Positions 25,921-33,736 of a stretch of DNA of 64,000 nt are shown here, piece after piece. The DNA is taken from NCBI GenBank assembly GCA_035547395.1, contig DASZVA010000008.1, forward strand, positions 1 to 64,000. The letters run 5' to 3'. How positions within the stretch are numbered: the stretch's first letter is position 1; every line of letters begins with the position of its first letter. Made by a program: the position numbers and the translations under genes. Under the pieces are notes generated by a model. The model was not told the origin of the DNA. It ran no database searches and saw nothing but the letters and a program-made list of their open reading frames with translations. The stretch comes from CALREJ01 sp035547395. GTDB taxonomy: Bacteria; Patescibacteriota; Gracilibacteria; Peribacterales; Peribacteraceae.

Positions 25921-26691
25921 ATGAATTTAGATATCGTTAATAAATTTCAGGCAAATTTAGATGAAATAGATGCCATTTTTAATACATCAACAGCACTACG
26001 CGACGTGTATTTGCAAGGATTGCGCACTGTCCAAGCAGAAACAGAAGGTGATTTTTGGAAGAAGCAGATTGGAAATTCAATTAAGGCTTTAGAACAAATC
26101 GCCGATACTAGTATTTCAAAAGTAGAGCAAAAACATTGGAACCGTTTATATGCTCAAGCTTTGCTATTGGTAATTTCTATTTCTGAACAATTATTAAAAG
26201 AAGTATTTAATCGATTATTGGCCTCAAATTTGGAGAAAATTAAAATGCTCGATAGAAGACAAATTAGTCTAAAAATACTACGAGAGAAAAATTTTGAATT
26301 AAGCAGAAACGATTGGATCGAATTATTATCTGACCAATTATTTTCGGATTACGAGGAAGAGAATCCAGGCTCAAAAGTTAACCTGCAGAACATACAATCT
26401 ATCAAATCACATTTTAAATCATATTTTGAACTTGAACCGAGAATAGATGATTCTTTGCAAAAACAACTGCATTACTTCTATCAGCTTAGACACATCATTG
26501 TTCACAATGCTGGCAAGATTGATCGTAAATTTATTGATAATTTGAATAAAATCGACGTTAAAGTACCTTTAAAAATTGGTGATCGTTTCGAAATTAAAAG
26601 AAAAGATTATCAAGATTGCAAAAACTGTTTTCTTAATTTGTTCGCAATTTTAGAAGATGAAATTGCAGAAAAAAAATTAGCTTTTGATTAA
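25921..26691 (+). CDS. AT-rich HEPN-like protein, probably acquired (256 aa)
   Basis: Base composition is plainly different from its neighbours (about 30% GC by inspection, A-ending codons, Lys/Asn/Ile-rich). Near residue 190 it has QLRHIIVHNAGKID, the R-x4-H(N) motif of HEPN domains, RNases often used in toxin-antitoxin and anti-phage systems. The rest is helical, without membrane segments; RiboL-PSP-HEPN or MAE_28990-like proteins are the nearest match in style. Start ATG 25921 follows TATCAT by 9 nt. Its stop lies 5 nt from the 3' end of a degenerate tRNA-Asp copy, a typical integration context. No partner antitoxin is visible next to it. Confidence 0.65.
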   Translation: MNLDIVNKFQANLDEIDAIFNTSTALRDVYLQGLRTVQAETEGDFWKKQIGNSIKALEQIADTSISKVEQKHWNRLYAQALLLVISISEQLLKEVFNRLLASNLEKIKMLDRRQISLKILREKNFELSRNDWIELLSDQLFSDYEEENPGSKVNLQNIQSIKSHFKSYFELEPRIDDSLQKQLHYFYQLRHIIVHNAGKIDRKFIDNLNKIDVKVPLKIGDRFEIKRKDYQDCKNCFLNLFAILEDEIAEKKLAFD

Positions 26692-26696
26692 TTAAA

Positions 26697-26861
26697 TGGC
26701 GGAGCTGACGGGCCCTTCGGCAGGCTCAGGATGACATTGTTTTATTGTAAAGGAGAACCCGCGACCCGACTTCGTTTCGCATTCGCAAAACTTCGCCGGG
26801 CAAGCCTCCGCCGTGACAGGGCGGCGCTCTAACCATCCGCCTCAGGCGGATACGGATCCAC
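26697..26861 (-). pseudogene. Degenerate tRNA-Asp copy interrupted by repeats
   Basis: Reading the reverse strand, this keeps GGTTAGAGCG, an anticodon arm with the intact loop CTGTCAC (anticodon GTC) on a changed but still paired stem (CCGCC/GGCGG), GCGGGTTC of the T-arm, and CCGTCAGCTCCGCCA at the 3' end. The 5' acceptor/D part is replaced by a palindrome around CCGCCTGAGGCGG. About 40 nt with a GCGAA palindrome sit in the variable loop, and about 43 nt holding TGTCATCCTGAGCC sit in the T-loop. It lies directly 3' of the intact tRNA-Asp on the same strand. Confidence 0.7.
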
Positions 26862-26868
26862 TTTTAAA

Positions 26869-26945
26869 TGGCGGAGCTGACGGGACTCGAACCCGCGACC
26901 TCTTCCGTGACAGGGAAGCGCTCTAACCAGCTGAGCTACAGCTCC
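26869..26945 (-). tRNA. tRNA-Asp (GTC)
   Basis: Full cloverleaf on the reverse strand: acceptor GGAGCTG/CAGCTCC, D-arm GCTC...GAGC, anticodon stem CTTCC/GGAAG with loop CTGTCAC (anticodon GTC), T-arm GCGGGTTCGAGTCCCGT, encoded CCA. Confidence 0.97.
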
Positions 26946-27032
26946 ACGTAGTGGATTTCGACGACGATGAAACAATCAGGCTCTTTTGGAGCCGACAAAC
27001 AGTATCAGGTGCCTTTGGACGCCGCAACAAAT

Positions 27033-27173
27033 TTACATCAATCCCTGCGCCCACACGTTGGCGACAATCACACAGATACCCGCCACCATCATCCAGACGA
27101 TCCCGACCGTGAGCATTTCACGCTCCAGGGAGGCTAAAGACGGCTGTTTTGCTTGTTTTTGTGTGGGTTGCAT
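27033..27173 (-). CDS. Tiny single-span membrane protein (46 aa)
   Basis: Sequence MQPTQKQAKQPSLASLEREM then one hydrophobic helix LTVGIVWMMVAGICVIVANV and a short end WAQGLM. No family recognised. A consensus-like promoter (TTGCTA, 17 bp, TATAAT) ends 9 nt before this ATG; the in-frame ATG at 27182 abuts the -10 hexamer and would lie upstream of the expected transcript start, so 27173 is preferred (leader of about 3 nt). Confidence 0.6.
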   Translation of the reverse strand: MQPTQKQAKQPSLASLEREMLTVGIVWMMVAGICVIVANVWAQGLM

Positions 27174-27182
27174 AACATTCAT

Positions 27183-27211
27183 ATTATAACATTTTTATAT
27201 ATTTTTAGCAA
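27183..27211 (-). promoter_or_regulatory. Consensus-like promoter of the 46-aa membrane protein
   Basis: Reverse strand TTGCTA (27206-27211), 17 bp, TATAAT (27183-27188). Confidence 0.8.
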
Positions 27212-27228
27212 TATCTGAGGAATCTCAA

Positions 27229-28260
27229 TTACTGCAAATAGAGCAGCGGATTCTTCTTTTCGCCGTTGATACGGACTTCAAAGTGCACGTGGATTCCGGT
27301 CGGACCATAGGTGCGCCCGGTATTGCCCATCCAGCTGATTTCCTGTCCGCGCTTCACTTTATCGCCCTTCTTCACGTAGAGCTCCTTGTTGTGGGCGTAG
27401 AGCGTCACCATGCCGTTGCCGTTATCGATCTCAATCACGTTGCCGTAGCCGCCGTCCCAGCCGTAATCGGCGCGGATCACCGTTCCGTCGGCTGCGGCAA
27501 ACACCGGTCCGCCGCCGCGCTCCTGAATATCCAGCGCATAGTGCGACGAGCTGAAATACTGCGTGATGTAGCAGTTTTCGCACGGCCATCCCAGAATGCC
27601 GGCCGACGGCGGCGCGGTCAGCTTGGTCGGCTTGCCGGGTGAAGACGGGGGAGTGCGCCCGGTGGTCGGGGACTTGGTCGTCGTGGACGGCTTGGTGTTC
27701 GTCGCCACCTGTGACGGCGTCGGCACGATCGGCTTGCCGCCGGGGATGATCAGTTCCTGCCCGGCCAGAATGAAGCCACCCTCAATCTTGTTCTGTGCCG
27801 CAATGTCGGCGGCCGGAACGCTGTAGAGTTCCGCGATGCGGTTGAGCGTCTGGCCGCGCGTGACGGTATGCAGTACGCCGTCGACCGGAAGAATGACGAG
27901 TTGCTGTCCGGGTTTCAGCTTGGCATCCGCGCTCAGATTATTCGCCCACAGAACCGTCTCGGGTTTCAGATGATACTTGGCGGCGATTTTTTCGATGCTG
28001 TCGTTGTTCTGGACCGTGTAGACGAGTCCCTGTGCGTAAGCTCTGCGCGATCCCTCCTGCGTGAGCGAACTCGTTTTCATGAGAAAGCCGTCTTCGACAA
28101 ACAGGTACTGCGACGTGTCGCTGGTCACCGCGCCGCTGTCATTCTGCGCAAGCGCTTCCTTGGGGATGTAGGGCGGCAGCAGCGACCCGATGAGAAACAC
28201 CAGCACGCAGGCGATACGCACGCGCAGCGACAGCCAATGGCGGAGAGAGGAGTGCAGCAT
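27229..28260 (-). CDS. LysM-M23 family peptidoglycan endopeptidase
   Basis: 343 residues. N-terminal signal/anchor (IACVLVFLIGSLLPPYI), two LysM repeats (about residues 79-123 VYTVQNNDSIEKIAAKYHL and 130-172 LHTVTRGQTLNRIAELYSV), a Thr/Pro/Lys-rich linker, and a C-terminal M23 domain with zinc ligands in SSHYALDIQE (H-x3-D) and GIHVHFEVR (H-x-H). Cuts peptide crosslinks in peptidoglycan at the cell surface. The start lies 3 nt after the stop of the D,D-carboxypeptidase gene, so the two form an operon, fitting joint wall remodelling. Confidence 0.93.
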   Translation of the reverse strand: MLHSSLRHWLSLRVRIACVLVFLIGSLLPPYIPKEALAQNDSGAVTSDTSQYLFVEDGFLMKTSSLTQEGSRRAYAQGLVYTVQNNDSIEKIAAKYHLKPETVLWANNLSADAKLKPGQQLVILPVDGVLHTVTRGQTLNRIAELYSVPAADIAAQNKIEGGFILAGQELIIPGGKPIVPTPSQVATNTKPSTTTKSPTTGRTPPSSPGKPTKLTAPPSAGILGWPCENCYITQYFSSSHYALDIQERGGGPVFAAADGTVIRADYGWDGGYGNVIEIDNGNGMVTLYAHNKELYVKKGDKVKRGQEISWMGNTGRTYGPTGIHVHFEVRINGEKKNPLLYLQ

Positions 28261-28263
28261 GCA

Positions 28264-29133
28264 TCAAAGAGACGCGAGCTCTGGAAGAATCACGTTCATG
28301 TCTCCGTAACGATCGCGGGAATGCAGCAGAACCACAACGTACTTGCGCCCCTTCTCCTCGACGATGGAAAGCAAACACTGCCCGGCATCGTCGGTCGTGC
28401 CCGTTTTGCCGGCGATCACGAAACTGTCTTCGTGCAAAAGTTCATTGGTGTGAAACAAGGACATCGCATGGCCTTCGGCGCTTACGATCTGCGTGGACGG
28501 CGTGCTCATGCGCTTGGCGATTTCGGGGTTTTTGAGAACGTACATCGCGAGCCATGCCAGATCACGTGGCGTGGATTCCTGCCGCGGCGCGTCGAATCCG
28601 ACGGGATTATCGTAGGACGTCTGTTTCAGACCCAGTGTCTTCGCGCGGGCGTTCATTTTCTGTGCAAACGCGGCAATCGTGCCGCTGTCGTATTTCGCGA
28701 GCGTGACGGCGGAATCATTGGACGAAATAATCAGCATGGCGGAAAGCAGATCGCCCACGGTAAAGGTGTCGCCTGCGGGCAGATGGTGATAGTCGTTGCC
28801 GGGAACGGAGTCGATGTCCATCGGCACTTTCACTTTTTCATCGAGGCTGTGATTCTCGACGATGAGCAGCGCCGTCATAAGCTTGGTAAGGCTCGCCATG
28901 GGGCGCGACACGTCGGCATTGCGCTCCGCGAGAACCTGACCGCTCTGCAAATCCATGATCATGATGCCGGACGCCGACACGTTGTCGCCGAGATCGATAT
29001 GCGGGCTATCGCCGGTCTCGGAAGAGACGGCGGGAGGAGCAACGGTCAATGTCGCCGAGAGCGGCTCGATAGGCGGCAGATCCCACACCGGAATCATTCC
29101 CATCAGCAACACCGAAAGGAGGGGTCCGAACAT
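28264..29133 (-). CDS. dacA: D-alanyl-D-alanine carboxypeptidase (S11 family)
   Basis: 289 residues. Penicillin-binding motifs in order: SxxK in MASLTKLM, SxN in IISSNDSAV, KTG in VIAGKTGTTDDAG. N-terminal hydrophobic segment MFGPLLSVLLMGMIPVW acts as signal or anchor. Trims the terminal D-Ala of peptidoglycan stem peptides. The start 29133 is chosen because TAGACT lies 7 nt upstream (with TTTCCA 17 bp before it), giving a leaderless mRNA; the upstream extension would precede the transcript start. No C-terminal amphipathic membrane helix as in E. coli DacA is obvious. Confidence 0.92.
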   Translation of the reverse strand: MFGPLLSVLLMGMIPVWDLPPIEPLSATLTVAPPAVSSETGDSPHIDLGDNVSASGIMIMDLQSGQVLAERNADVSRPMASLTKLMTALLIVENHSLDEKVKVPMDIDSVPGNDYHHLPAGDTFTVGDLLSAMLIISSNDSAVTLAKYDSGTIAAFAQKMNARAKTLGLKQTSYDNPVGFDAPRQESTPRDLAWLAMYVLKNPEIAKRMSTPSTQIVSAEGHAMSLFHTNELLHEDSFVIAGKTGTTDDAGQCLLSIVEEKGRKYVVVLLHSRDRYGDMNVILPELASL

Positions 29134-29367
29134 CGGGGAAAGTCTACCAACATCCCCTGTGTCTGGAAACGATCCGCCATCAAATTTCATTCATAAAAAA
29201 ACGCCGGAAGCAAGCGGAGGGTGATGAGGATGACCTGGGTGAATTTTGCTGATGTTTTGACGTAGAGAGGGATAATGGTTGTCTTGTTACATTGTCCTAT
29301 TGTCAGTCAAAGACACGAGCTTCATTCATCAATTGAACACTGTGCAACGTAACAATTCATTCGGCCA

Positions 29368-30309
29368 TCATTTGTAGAGAATTTTCCCCGGCACACGCAG
29401 ATCCACATACTGTTTGGCGGATCCCGGCGGGGCGGACGCCAGGAAGATACTGTAGCGCTTGAGTTGATCCGCGACGGGGCTGTCGATGTCGAACCAGAGG
29501 GCGTAATTCTTCGTCTGCAAATGGAATTCGCGGGCACGGAGATAGACGGTCGTGGTGGTGGCATCCAGATGGAACTGCGACTTGAGTTGCGCCTTGGTGT
29601 CGCTGATGGTTTTCAGGAACGCGGGTGTCAGCAGTTTGGTCCACGGGTCGGGACGCACGCCCCAGTCGACGATGGTGAGTTGCGGAAGACTGCCGCCGCT
29701 CGGCACCTGCATGGGCGTGTAGGTGACGTACATGCCGTCATCCGTCAGGAAGTCCGCGCCGCTGCCCGCCTTGGGTACGGCGGGAGCTTTCTGATCGGGA
29801 TTCTGGATGAGCAGACGATAGGCGACGGGTTTGAGCGTGATTTTCATCTGCAGCGTCGACGGATAATCTTTGGTGATCGTCACCGACGCGAGATCGGGCA
29901 CTGCCGCATGGCCGACACCGGACAGCGGGGACGTCAGCAGCGGAGGGATCGTTTTTACCTCAAGCAGCGGCATGCGTTGACCGAAGAGCGGCCGCAACGC
30001 CTCCTGAATCAACTCGTCGTCCAGACGCGGATCGGACCTGGCTACGCGGATCTGCTGCACATCAAGCACCGGCGAAAAAAGCGCGACGCCGATGAGAAGC
30101 AAAATGCAGGCAACCACCAGTGCAGCGGCAAAACGCATCACCGTCGTTTTTGATGCCACGATTTTACGTTGTATGCGTTGCGCGAGCCTCTTCCATCGCT
30201 GCCATTTGTACTGCCGCTGGCGCTTGTGGCGCGACTCTACCAAGCGGCGCGTTTGAGGCGTCACCGTGCGATTAAACCGCTGCGGAAGTCGGCGGGGCTT
30301 TCTGAGCAC
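29368..30309 (-). CDS. ftsQ: FtsQ/DivIB-like cell-division protein
   Basis: 313 residues. Basic N-terminal cytoplasmic part (RRLVESRHKRQRQYKWQRWK), one membrane span (FAAALVVACILLLIGVALF), then a POTRA-like domain starting FSPVLDVQQIRVARSDPR and an FtsQ-type end KQYVDLRVPGKILYK. FtsQ links division proteins across the membrane. The start is GTG 30309, exactly 7 nt after TATACT; the open frame upstream is part of a G/A-rich repeat and lies before the transcript start. Usual neighbours (ftsA, ftsZ, mur genes) are not here. Confidence 0.75.
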   Translation of the reverse strand: MLRKPRRLPQRFNRTVTPQTRRLVESRHKRQRQYKWQRWKRLAQRIQRKIVASKTTVMRFAAALVVACILLLIGVALFSPVLDVQQIRVARSDPRLDDELIQEALRPLFGQRMPLLEVKTIPPLLTSPLSGVGHAAVPDLASVTITKDYPSTLQMKITLKPVAYRLLIQNPDQKAPAVPKAGSGADFLTDDGMYVTYTPMQVPSGGSLPQLTIVDWGVRPDPWTKLLTPAFLKTISDTKAQLKSQFHLDATTTTVYLRAREFHLQTKNYALWFDIDSPVADQLKRYSIFLASAPPGSAKQYVDLRVPGKILYK

Positions 30310-30370
30310 GGGGGTGAGTATAGGGTGAGGGCTGGGGCAAGGGCTAGGGAGCGCGCGCAAGACTGACCAG

Positions 30371-30445
30371 AAATCAGATGGCAGAGATCAGAGGTCAGTG
30401 ATGCGGTATGCTGGTTCTGATTTCTATTTTCTGCCCTCTCACCTC
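30371..30445. repeat. Inverted four-heptamer modules in the glycosyltransferase leader
   Basis: Left module 30371-30398: AAATCAG, ATGGCAG, AGATCAG, AGGTCAG. Right module 30418-30445: CTGATTT, CTATTTT, CTGCCCT, CTCACCT. 19-nt spacer, which contains TATGCT (30409-30414); the right module would be the 5' leader of the downstream gene. Confidence 0.85.
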
Positions 30446-30449
30446 TTTC

Positions 30450-31574
30450 ATGCGTCTTGCTCTCGCCGCGGACTGGCTGACCACATTCGGCGGTGCCGAA
30501 CACGTCCTGGCCGAATGCATCGATCTCTTTCCGGATGCCCCGCTCTTTACCACGCTCGCCCGCAGAGGATCGCTCGGCCCGCTTGATAAAGCGGACATCC
30601 GCGTGAGCAGGCTGCAACGCTGGTACAACCGCACGAAGCAGCATCAGATTCTGCTGCCATGGATGCCGGCTGCGATGGAGAGTCTGGACGTGCGGGGGTT
30701 CGACGTCGTCCTCAGTTCATCGCACGCTGTCGCCAAAGGCATCATCGTGGAACCATCGACGCTGCATATCTGTTACTGCCACACGCCGGTGCGCTACGCG
30801 TGGGAAATGGAGGAGGAATATCTGAAGGATTTCAACGTCCCGGGATTTTTGAGAAAGCCGATCAAAAGACAGCTGAGCAAACTGAGGCGATGGGATCTGA
30901 CGAGCGCCAAGAGAGTCGATGTCTATATCGCCAATTCCACAACGACGCAGGAACGCATCCAGCGGATTTACAACCGCGAGAGCATTGTGATTTCTCCGCC
31001 GGTGGATGACCGGTTTTTTGAAACAGAGATCAGAGGGCAGAGATCAGAGGGCAGTTACTTCCTCGCAGTCGGACGGCTTGTGCCCTACAAGCGATTCGAT
31101 CTGCTCATCCAGGTTGCGAATGAATTGAAACTGCCGCTCAAGATTGCCGGACGCGGACAGGATGAAGAGCGATTGAAAAAGCTCGCCGGACCGACGGTGG
31201 AGTTTCTCGGGTTTGTGCCCGAAGCGGATTTGCCGGGGCTCTATGCCGATGCGAAAGCACTGCTCTTTCCGCAGTATGAAGACGCGGGGATCGTGCTGCT
31301 CGAGGCGCAAGCCACGGGCACGCCCGCCATCGCCTACAATGCCGGCGGCGCCAGAGACGCTGTCATCGACGGCAAAACCGGGCTCTTCTTTGACGCACAA
31401 ACGGTGGAGAGCGTCCGCGATGCACTCCAGCGATTTGAGACGATGCAGATCGATCGCGATGCAATCCGCGCGCATGCCAAACAGTTCACGCGGGAAAAAT
31501 TCCGGATGAAATTGAAAAAGGTGATCGATGAATCGTTCGGGGCTTTCAGAAAAGGGACGTTCGTTCGCAGGTAG
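30450..31574 (+). CDS. Family 4 glycosyltransferase (GT-B)
   Basis: 374 residues. N-domain starts MRLALAADWLTTFGGAEHVL; C-domain has FLAVGRLVPYKRFDLLIQ, LPLKIAGRGQDEERLK and the sugar-nucleotide site ALLFPQYEDAGIVLLEAQATG. Probably adds a sugar in surface-polysaccharide synthesis; donor unknown. The linker between the two domains (FETEIRGQRSEGSYF) is encoded by a four-heptamer module at 31027-31054, at the same place as in the second glycosyltransferase at 59.3 kb. Start 30450 fits family N-termini; the leader consists of heptamer repeats. Confidence 0.92.
   Translation: MRLALAADWLTTFGGAEHVLAECIDLFPDAPLFTTLARRGSLGPLDKADIRVSRLQRWYNRTKQHQILLPWMPAAMESLDVRGFDVVLSSSHAVAKGIIVEPSTLHICYCHTPVRYAWEMEEEYLKDFNVPGFLRKPIKRQLSKLRRWDLTSAKRVDVYIANSTTTQERIQRIYNRESIVISPPVDDRFFETEIRGQRSEGSYFLAVGRLVPYKRFDLLIQVANELKLPLKIAGRGQDEERLKKLAGPTVEFLGFVPEADLPGLYADAKALLFPQYEDAGIVLLEAQATGTPAIAYNAGGARDAVIDGKTGLFFDAQTVESVRDALQRFETMQIDRDAIRAHAKQFTREKFRMKLKKVIDESFGAFRKGTFVRR
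31027..31054. repeat. Four-heptamer module inside a glycosyltransferase gene
   Basis: AGATCAG and AGGGCAG, each twice in alternation (28 nt), read in frame as part of the inter-domain linker. Confidence 0.85.
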
Positions 31575-31589
31575 AAAACCTGCGCTACA

Positions 31590-31617
31590 TTTTCAATTTT
31601 CCATTTTCAAATTTCAA
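31590..31617. repeat. Four-heptamer module before the NAD(P)HX dehydratase gene
   Basis: TTTTCAA, TTTTCCA, TTTTCAA, ATTTCAA (28 nt), ending 13 nt before the ATG; TACACT follows at 31619-31624. Confidence 0.8.
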
Positions 31618-31630
31618 TTACACTTGTGTC

Positions 31631-32413
31631 ATGCGCAATCCCGACTCCCACAAAGGCGAGAACGGCAAGGTCGCGGTGATCGGCGGATCCATGCACATTC
31701 ACGGCGCGCCGATTTTTTCTGCGCTGGCGGCCGAGAGCAGCGGCGTCGATCTGACGCACGTCGCCGTGCCGCAGCCGCACGACATCGTGACGAAGATGAG
31801 CTCGCTCAACTTCATGGTGTTTCCGTTCCATGGCAACGAACTCACGAAGGACGACGTCGGCCCGATTCTCCAGATGCTCGCCGTCATGGACGCGGCAGTC
31901 ATCGGTCCGGGGCTGGCGCGCCATCCAGAGACTCTTTCTGCGATTGAGCAGATCATCAGCGGCGCGCCCTGTCCGCTCGTGATCGACGCGACCGCCCTGC
32001 AGCCGCAGACGGCCGCCTGGGTCGCGGGCAAGCAGGCCGTCCTGACGCCGCATCTCGGCGAACTGGAACGCATGCAAATTTCCCAGGATGATATCGGCGG
32101 CCTGGCCGCACGCGCGCACTGTGTGATCCTGCTGAAAGGCCATGTCGATCAGATCGCCGGGCCTGACGGAGACGTGCGCATCGTGGAAGGCGGCAATGCC
32201 GGGCTCACCGTCGGCGGAACAGGCGATGCTTTGGCCGGGCTGACGGCGGGTCTCATCGCGCAAAAAATGGAGCCTGTCGAAGCGGCGATGCTCGCGAGTA
32301 AGGTCATCAAGACGGCGGGGGAGCGATTGTTCGAAGAAAAAGGATTCACCTACACGACCAAAGAAGTCATCGAGCAGATTCCGTATCTGCTGCATGAAAT
32401 GAGCGCCGAATGA
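31631..32413 (+). CDS. nnrD: ADP/ATP-dependent NAD(P)H-hydrate dehydratase
   Basis: 260 residues. Carbohydrate-kinase-like repair enzyme restoring damaged NAD(P)HX. Signatures: KGENGKVAVIGGS, AAVIGPGLAR, LVIDATAL, AVLTPHLGELERM, VILLKGHVDQIAGPDG, and GLTVGGTGDALAGLTAGLIA (the N-x-G-x-GTGD-x-L block). The partner epimerase domain (NnrE) is absent. Start 31631 is exactly 6 nt after TACACT (leaderless). Usual length for the stand-alone domain. Confidence 0.9.
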   Translation: MRNPDSHKGENGKVAVIGGSMHIHGAPIFSALAAESSGVDLTHVAVPQPHDIVTKMSSLNFMVFPFHGNELTKDDVGPILQMLAVMDAAVIGPGLARHPETLSAIEQIISGAPCPLVIDATALQPQTAAWVAGKQAVLTPHLGELERMQISQDDIGGLAARAHCVILLKGHVDQIAGPDGDVRIVEGGNAGLTVGGTGDALAGLTAGLIAQKMEPVEAAMLASKVIKTAGERLFEEKGFTYTTKEVIEQIPYLLHEMSAE

Positions 32414-33028
32414 TCAGTGTTTACGCGCAATCGCTTCGATGAAATTCGACCTGTAATCGACGTATGTTGACGATGTACGTCTCACGGACAAAACAGCCCA
32501 ATGAGCGAGAAGAAATTCCATGAATTCTTTGTGGAAGAAATGGCGTACATGATCATGGAGAAACATATCTGTTCCGATTTCTTTGCCCTTTCCATAGAGC
32601 GGATCATCGACGGATTTACATTTTACAAAAAAGAAGCCACCCGGCTTTAGAACGCGCCTCACTTCTTCAAAGATTTCCTGCGTCTTGCGATCATCGAAAT
32701 AATGCAGAGACAGATGTGCATAGACAGCATCGAATGAACCATTTTTGAACGGCAGTTTCTTTGAGAGATCTCCGTATCGCACATCAATGTCATAACCCAA
32801 ACGCTTTGCCTCCTTTCGAATATGCTCCGTTCCCACCCTCGAAAAATCCAAGGCCGTCACATTCAGCCCTTTACGTGCAAAATAGATCGAATCTTTGCCA
32901 TACCCGCAACCAAGATCGAGAACGCGCTTCCCCGGTTTCAGCTGACGCACTGTTTTCTTCGCAAAGACATTCACTGCCGATCGTGTAAGAGGCTTTGCCG
33001 ACCAATACGAACTCAACTTCTGAGGCAT
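32414..33028 (-). CDS. Class I SAM-dependent methyltransferase
   Basis: 204 residues. Motif I VLDLGCGYGKDSIYFARKG, an Asp of motif II in VTALDFS, motif IV FDAVYAHLSLHYF, and VLKPGGFFFVKCKS. TehB-like by style; substrate unknown. Start ATG 33028 is exactly 6 nt after TATGCT with extended TGC (leaderless). Divergent from the pgeF-type gene with back-to-back -10 boxes 8 bp apart. 3' end abuts nnrD. Confidence 0.88.
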   Translation of the reverse strand: MPQKLSSYWSAKPLTRSAVNVFAKKTVRQLKPGKRVLDLGCGYGKDSIYFARKGLNVTALDFSRVGTEHIRKEAKRLGYDIDVRYGDLSKKLPFKNGSFDAVYAHLSLHYFDDRKTQEIFEEVRRVLKPGGFFFVKCKSVDDPLYGKGKEIGTDMFLHDHVRHFFHKEFMEFLLAHWAVLSVRRTSSTYVDYRSNFIEAIARKH

Positions 33029-33034
33029 GAACAC

Positions 33035-33054
33035 AGCATAGCATCAGGTATGCT
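33035..33054. promoter_or_regulatory. Back-to-back -10 boxes of two divergent leaderless genes
   Basis: AGCATA (33035-33040; TATGCT on the reverse strand, 6 nt before ATG 33028) and TATGCT (33049-33054; 7 nt before ATG 33062), 8 bp apart. Only 33 bp separate the two start codons. Confidence 0.75.
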
Positions 33055-33061
33055 TTGGAAG

Positions 33062-33736
33062 ATGTTGGTCAACCCCTTCACCATCCTCCAACCGTTTGCC
33101 GACCGTGTGGATGTCCGCTTGTTCCGCAAACACGATGCGATCGCGACGGATGACGACGTCGCACGGGAAACGCACGCATCGGCGCTGGCGTCGGCGCAGC
33201 AGGTGCACGGCAACGTGACGGCTGTCATTCGCGAACCCGTCACGCGATGTAGTGGAGCCGACGGACTGATCACGGACGTGCCGCGTCTCACGCTTTCGAT
33301 GCGCAGCGCGGATTGTCAGACATTCGTGATCTACGAACGCAAAAGCAACGTCGTGGGACTGCTGCATGCGGGATGGAGAGGACTGATCCGCGGCGCGATT
33401 CCGGAATTTTTCCGAACGCTCGAATCAAACTGGAACATCCTTGCGAAGGATGCGTACGTCGGCGCGGGTCCGTCTCTCTGTCAGGCGTGCGCGGAATTTA
33501 CCGATCCCGTTGCCGAATTGCCCGGCATTCCCTCGCGCTTCTTCAGCGGCCGGCATGCGGATCTGCGCGGATTTGCGGATCTTCAGCTGATGGATGCCGG
33601 CGTGCATCGCGGAAGAATCGAACGCATGCAAGACTGCACGAAATGCAAAAACAAATTGTATTGGAGCTATCGCGGCGGCGATCGTGAAAAGGTACTCGCG
33701 GGCAGCGAAAACGTGCTGACAGCATGCTTACGGTGA
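33062..33736 (+). CDS. pgeF: PgeF/YfiH-family purine nucleoside phosphorylase (laccase domain)
   Basis: 224 residues. Zinc-site residues of the family: His in SAQQVHGNVT, Cys in MRSADCQTFVIYE, His in GLLHAGWRGLI; C-terminal QDCTKCKNKLYWSYRGG is typical. Members phosphorolyse purine nucleosides or edit peptidoglycan precursors. Start 33062 is 7 nt after TATGCT (leaderless). The 3' end overlaps the convergent TPR membrane protein gene by 9 nt. Confidence 0.92.
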   Translation: MLVNPFTILQPFADRVDVRLFRKHDAIATDDDVARETHASALASAQQVHGNVTAVIREPVTRCSGADGLITDVPRLTLSMRSADCQTFVIYERKSNVVGLLHAGWRGLIRGAIPEFFRTLESNWNILAKDAYVGAGPSLCQACAEFTDPVAELPGIPSRFFSGRHADLRGFADLQLMDAGVHRGRIERMQDCTKCKNKLYWSYRGGDREKVLAGSENVLTACLR

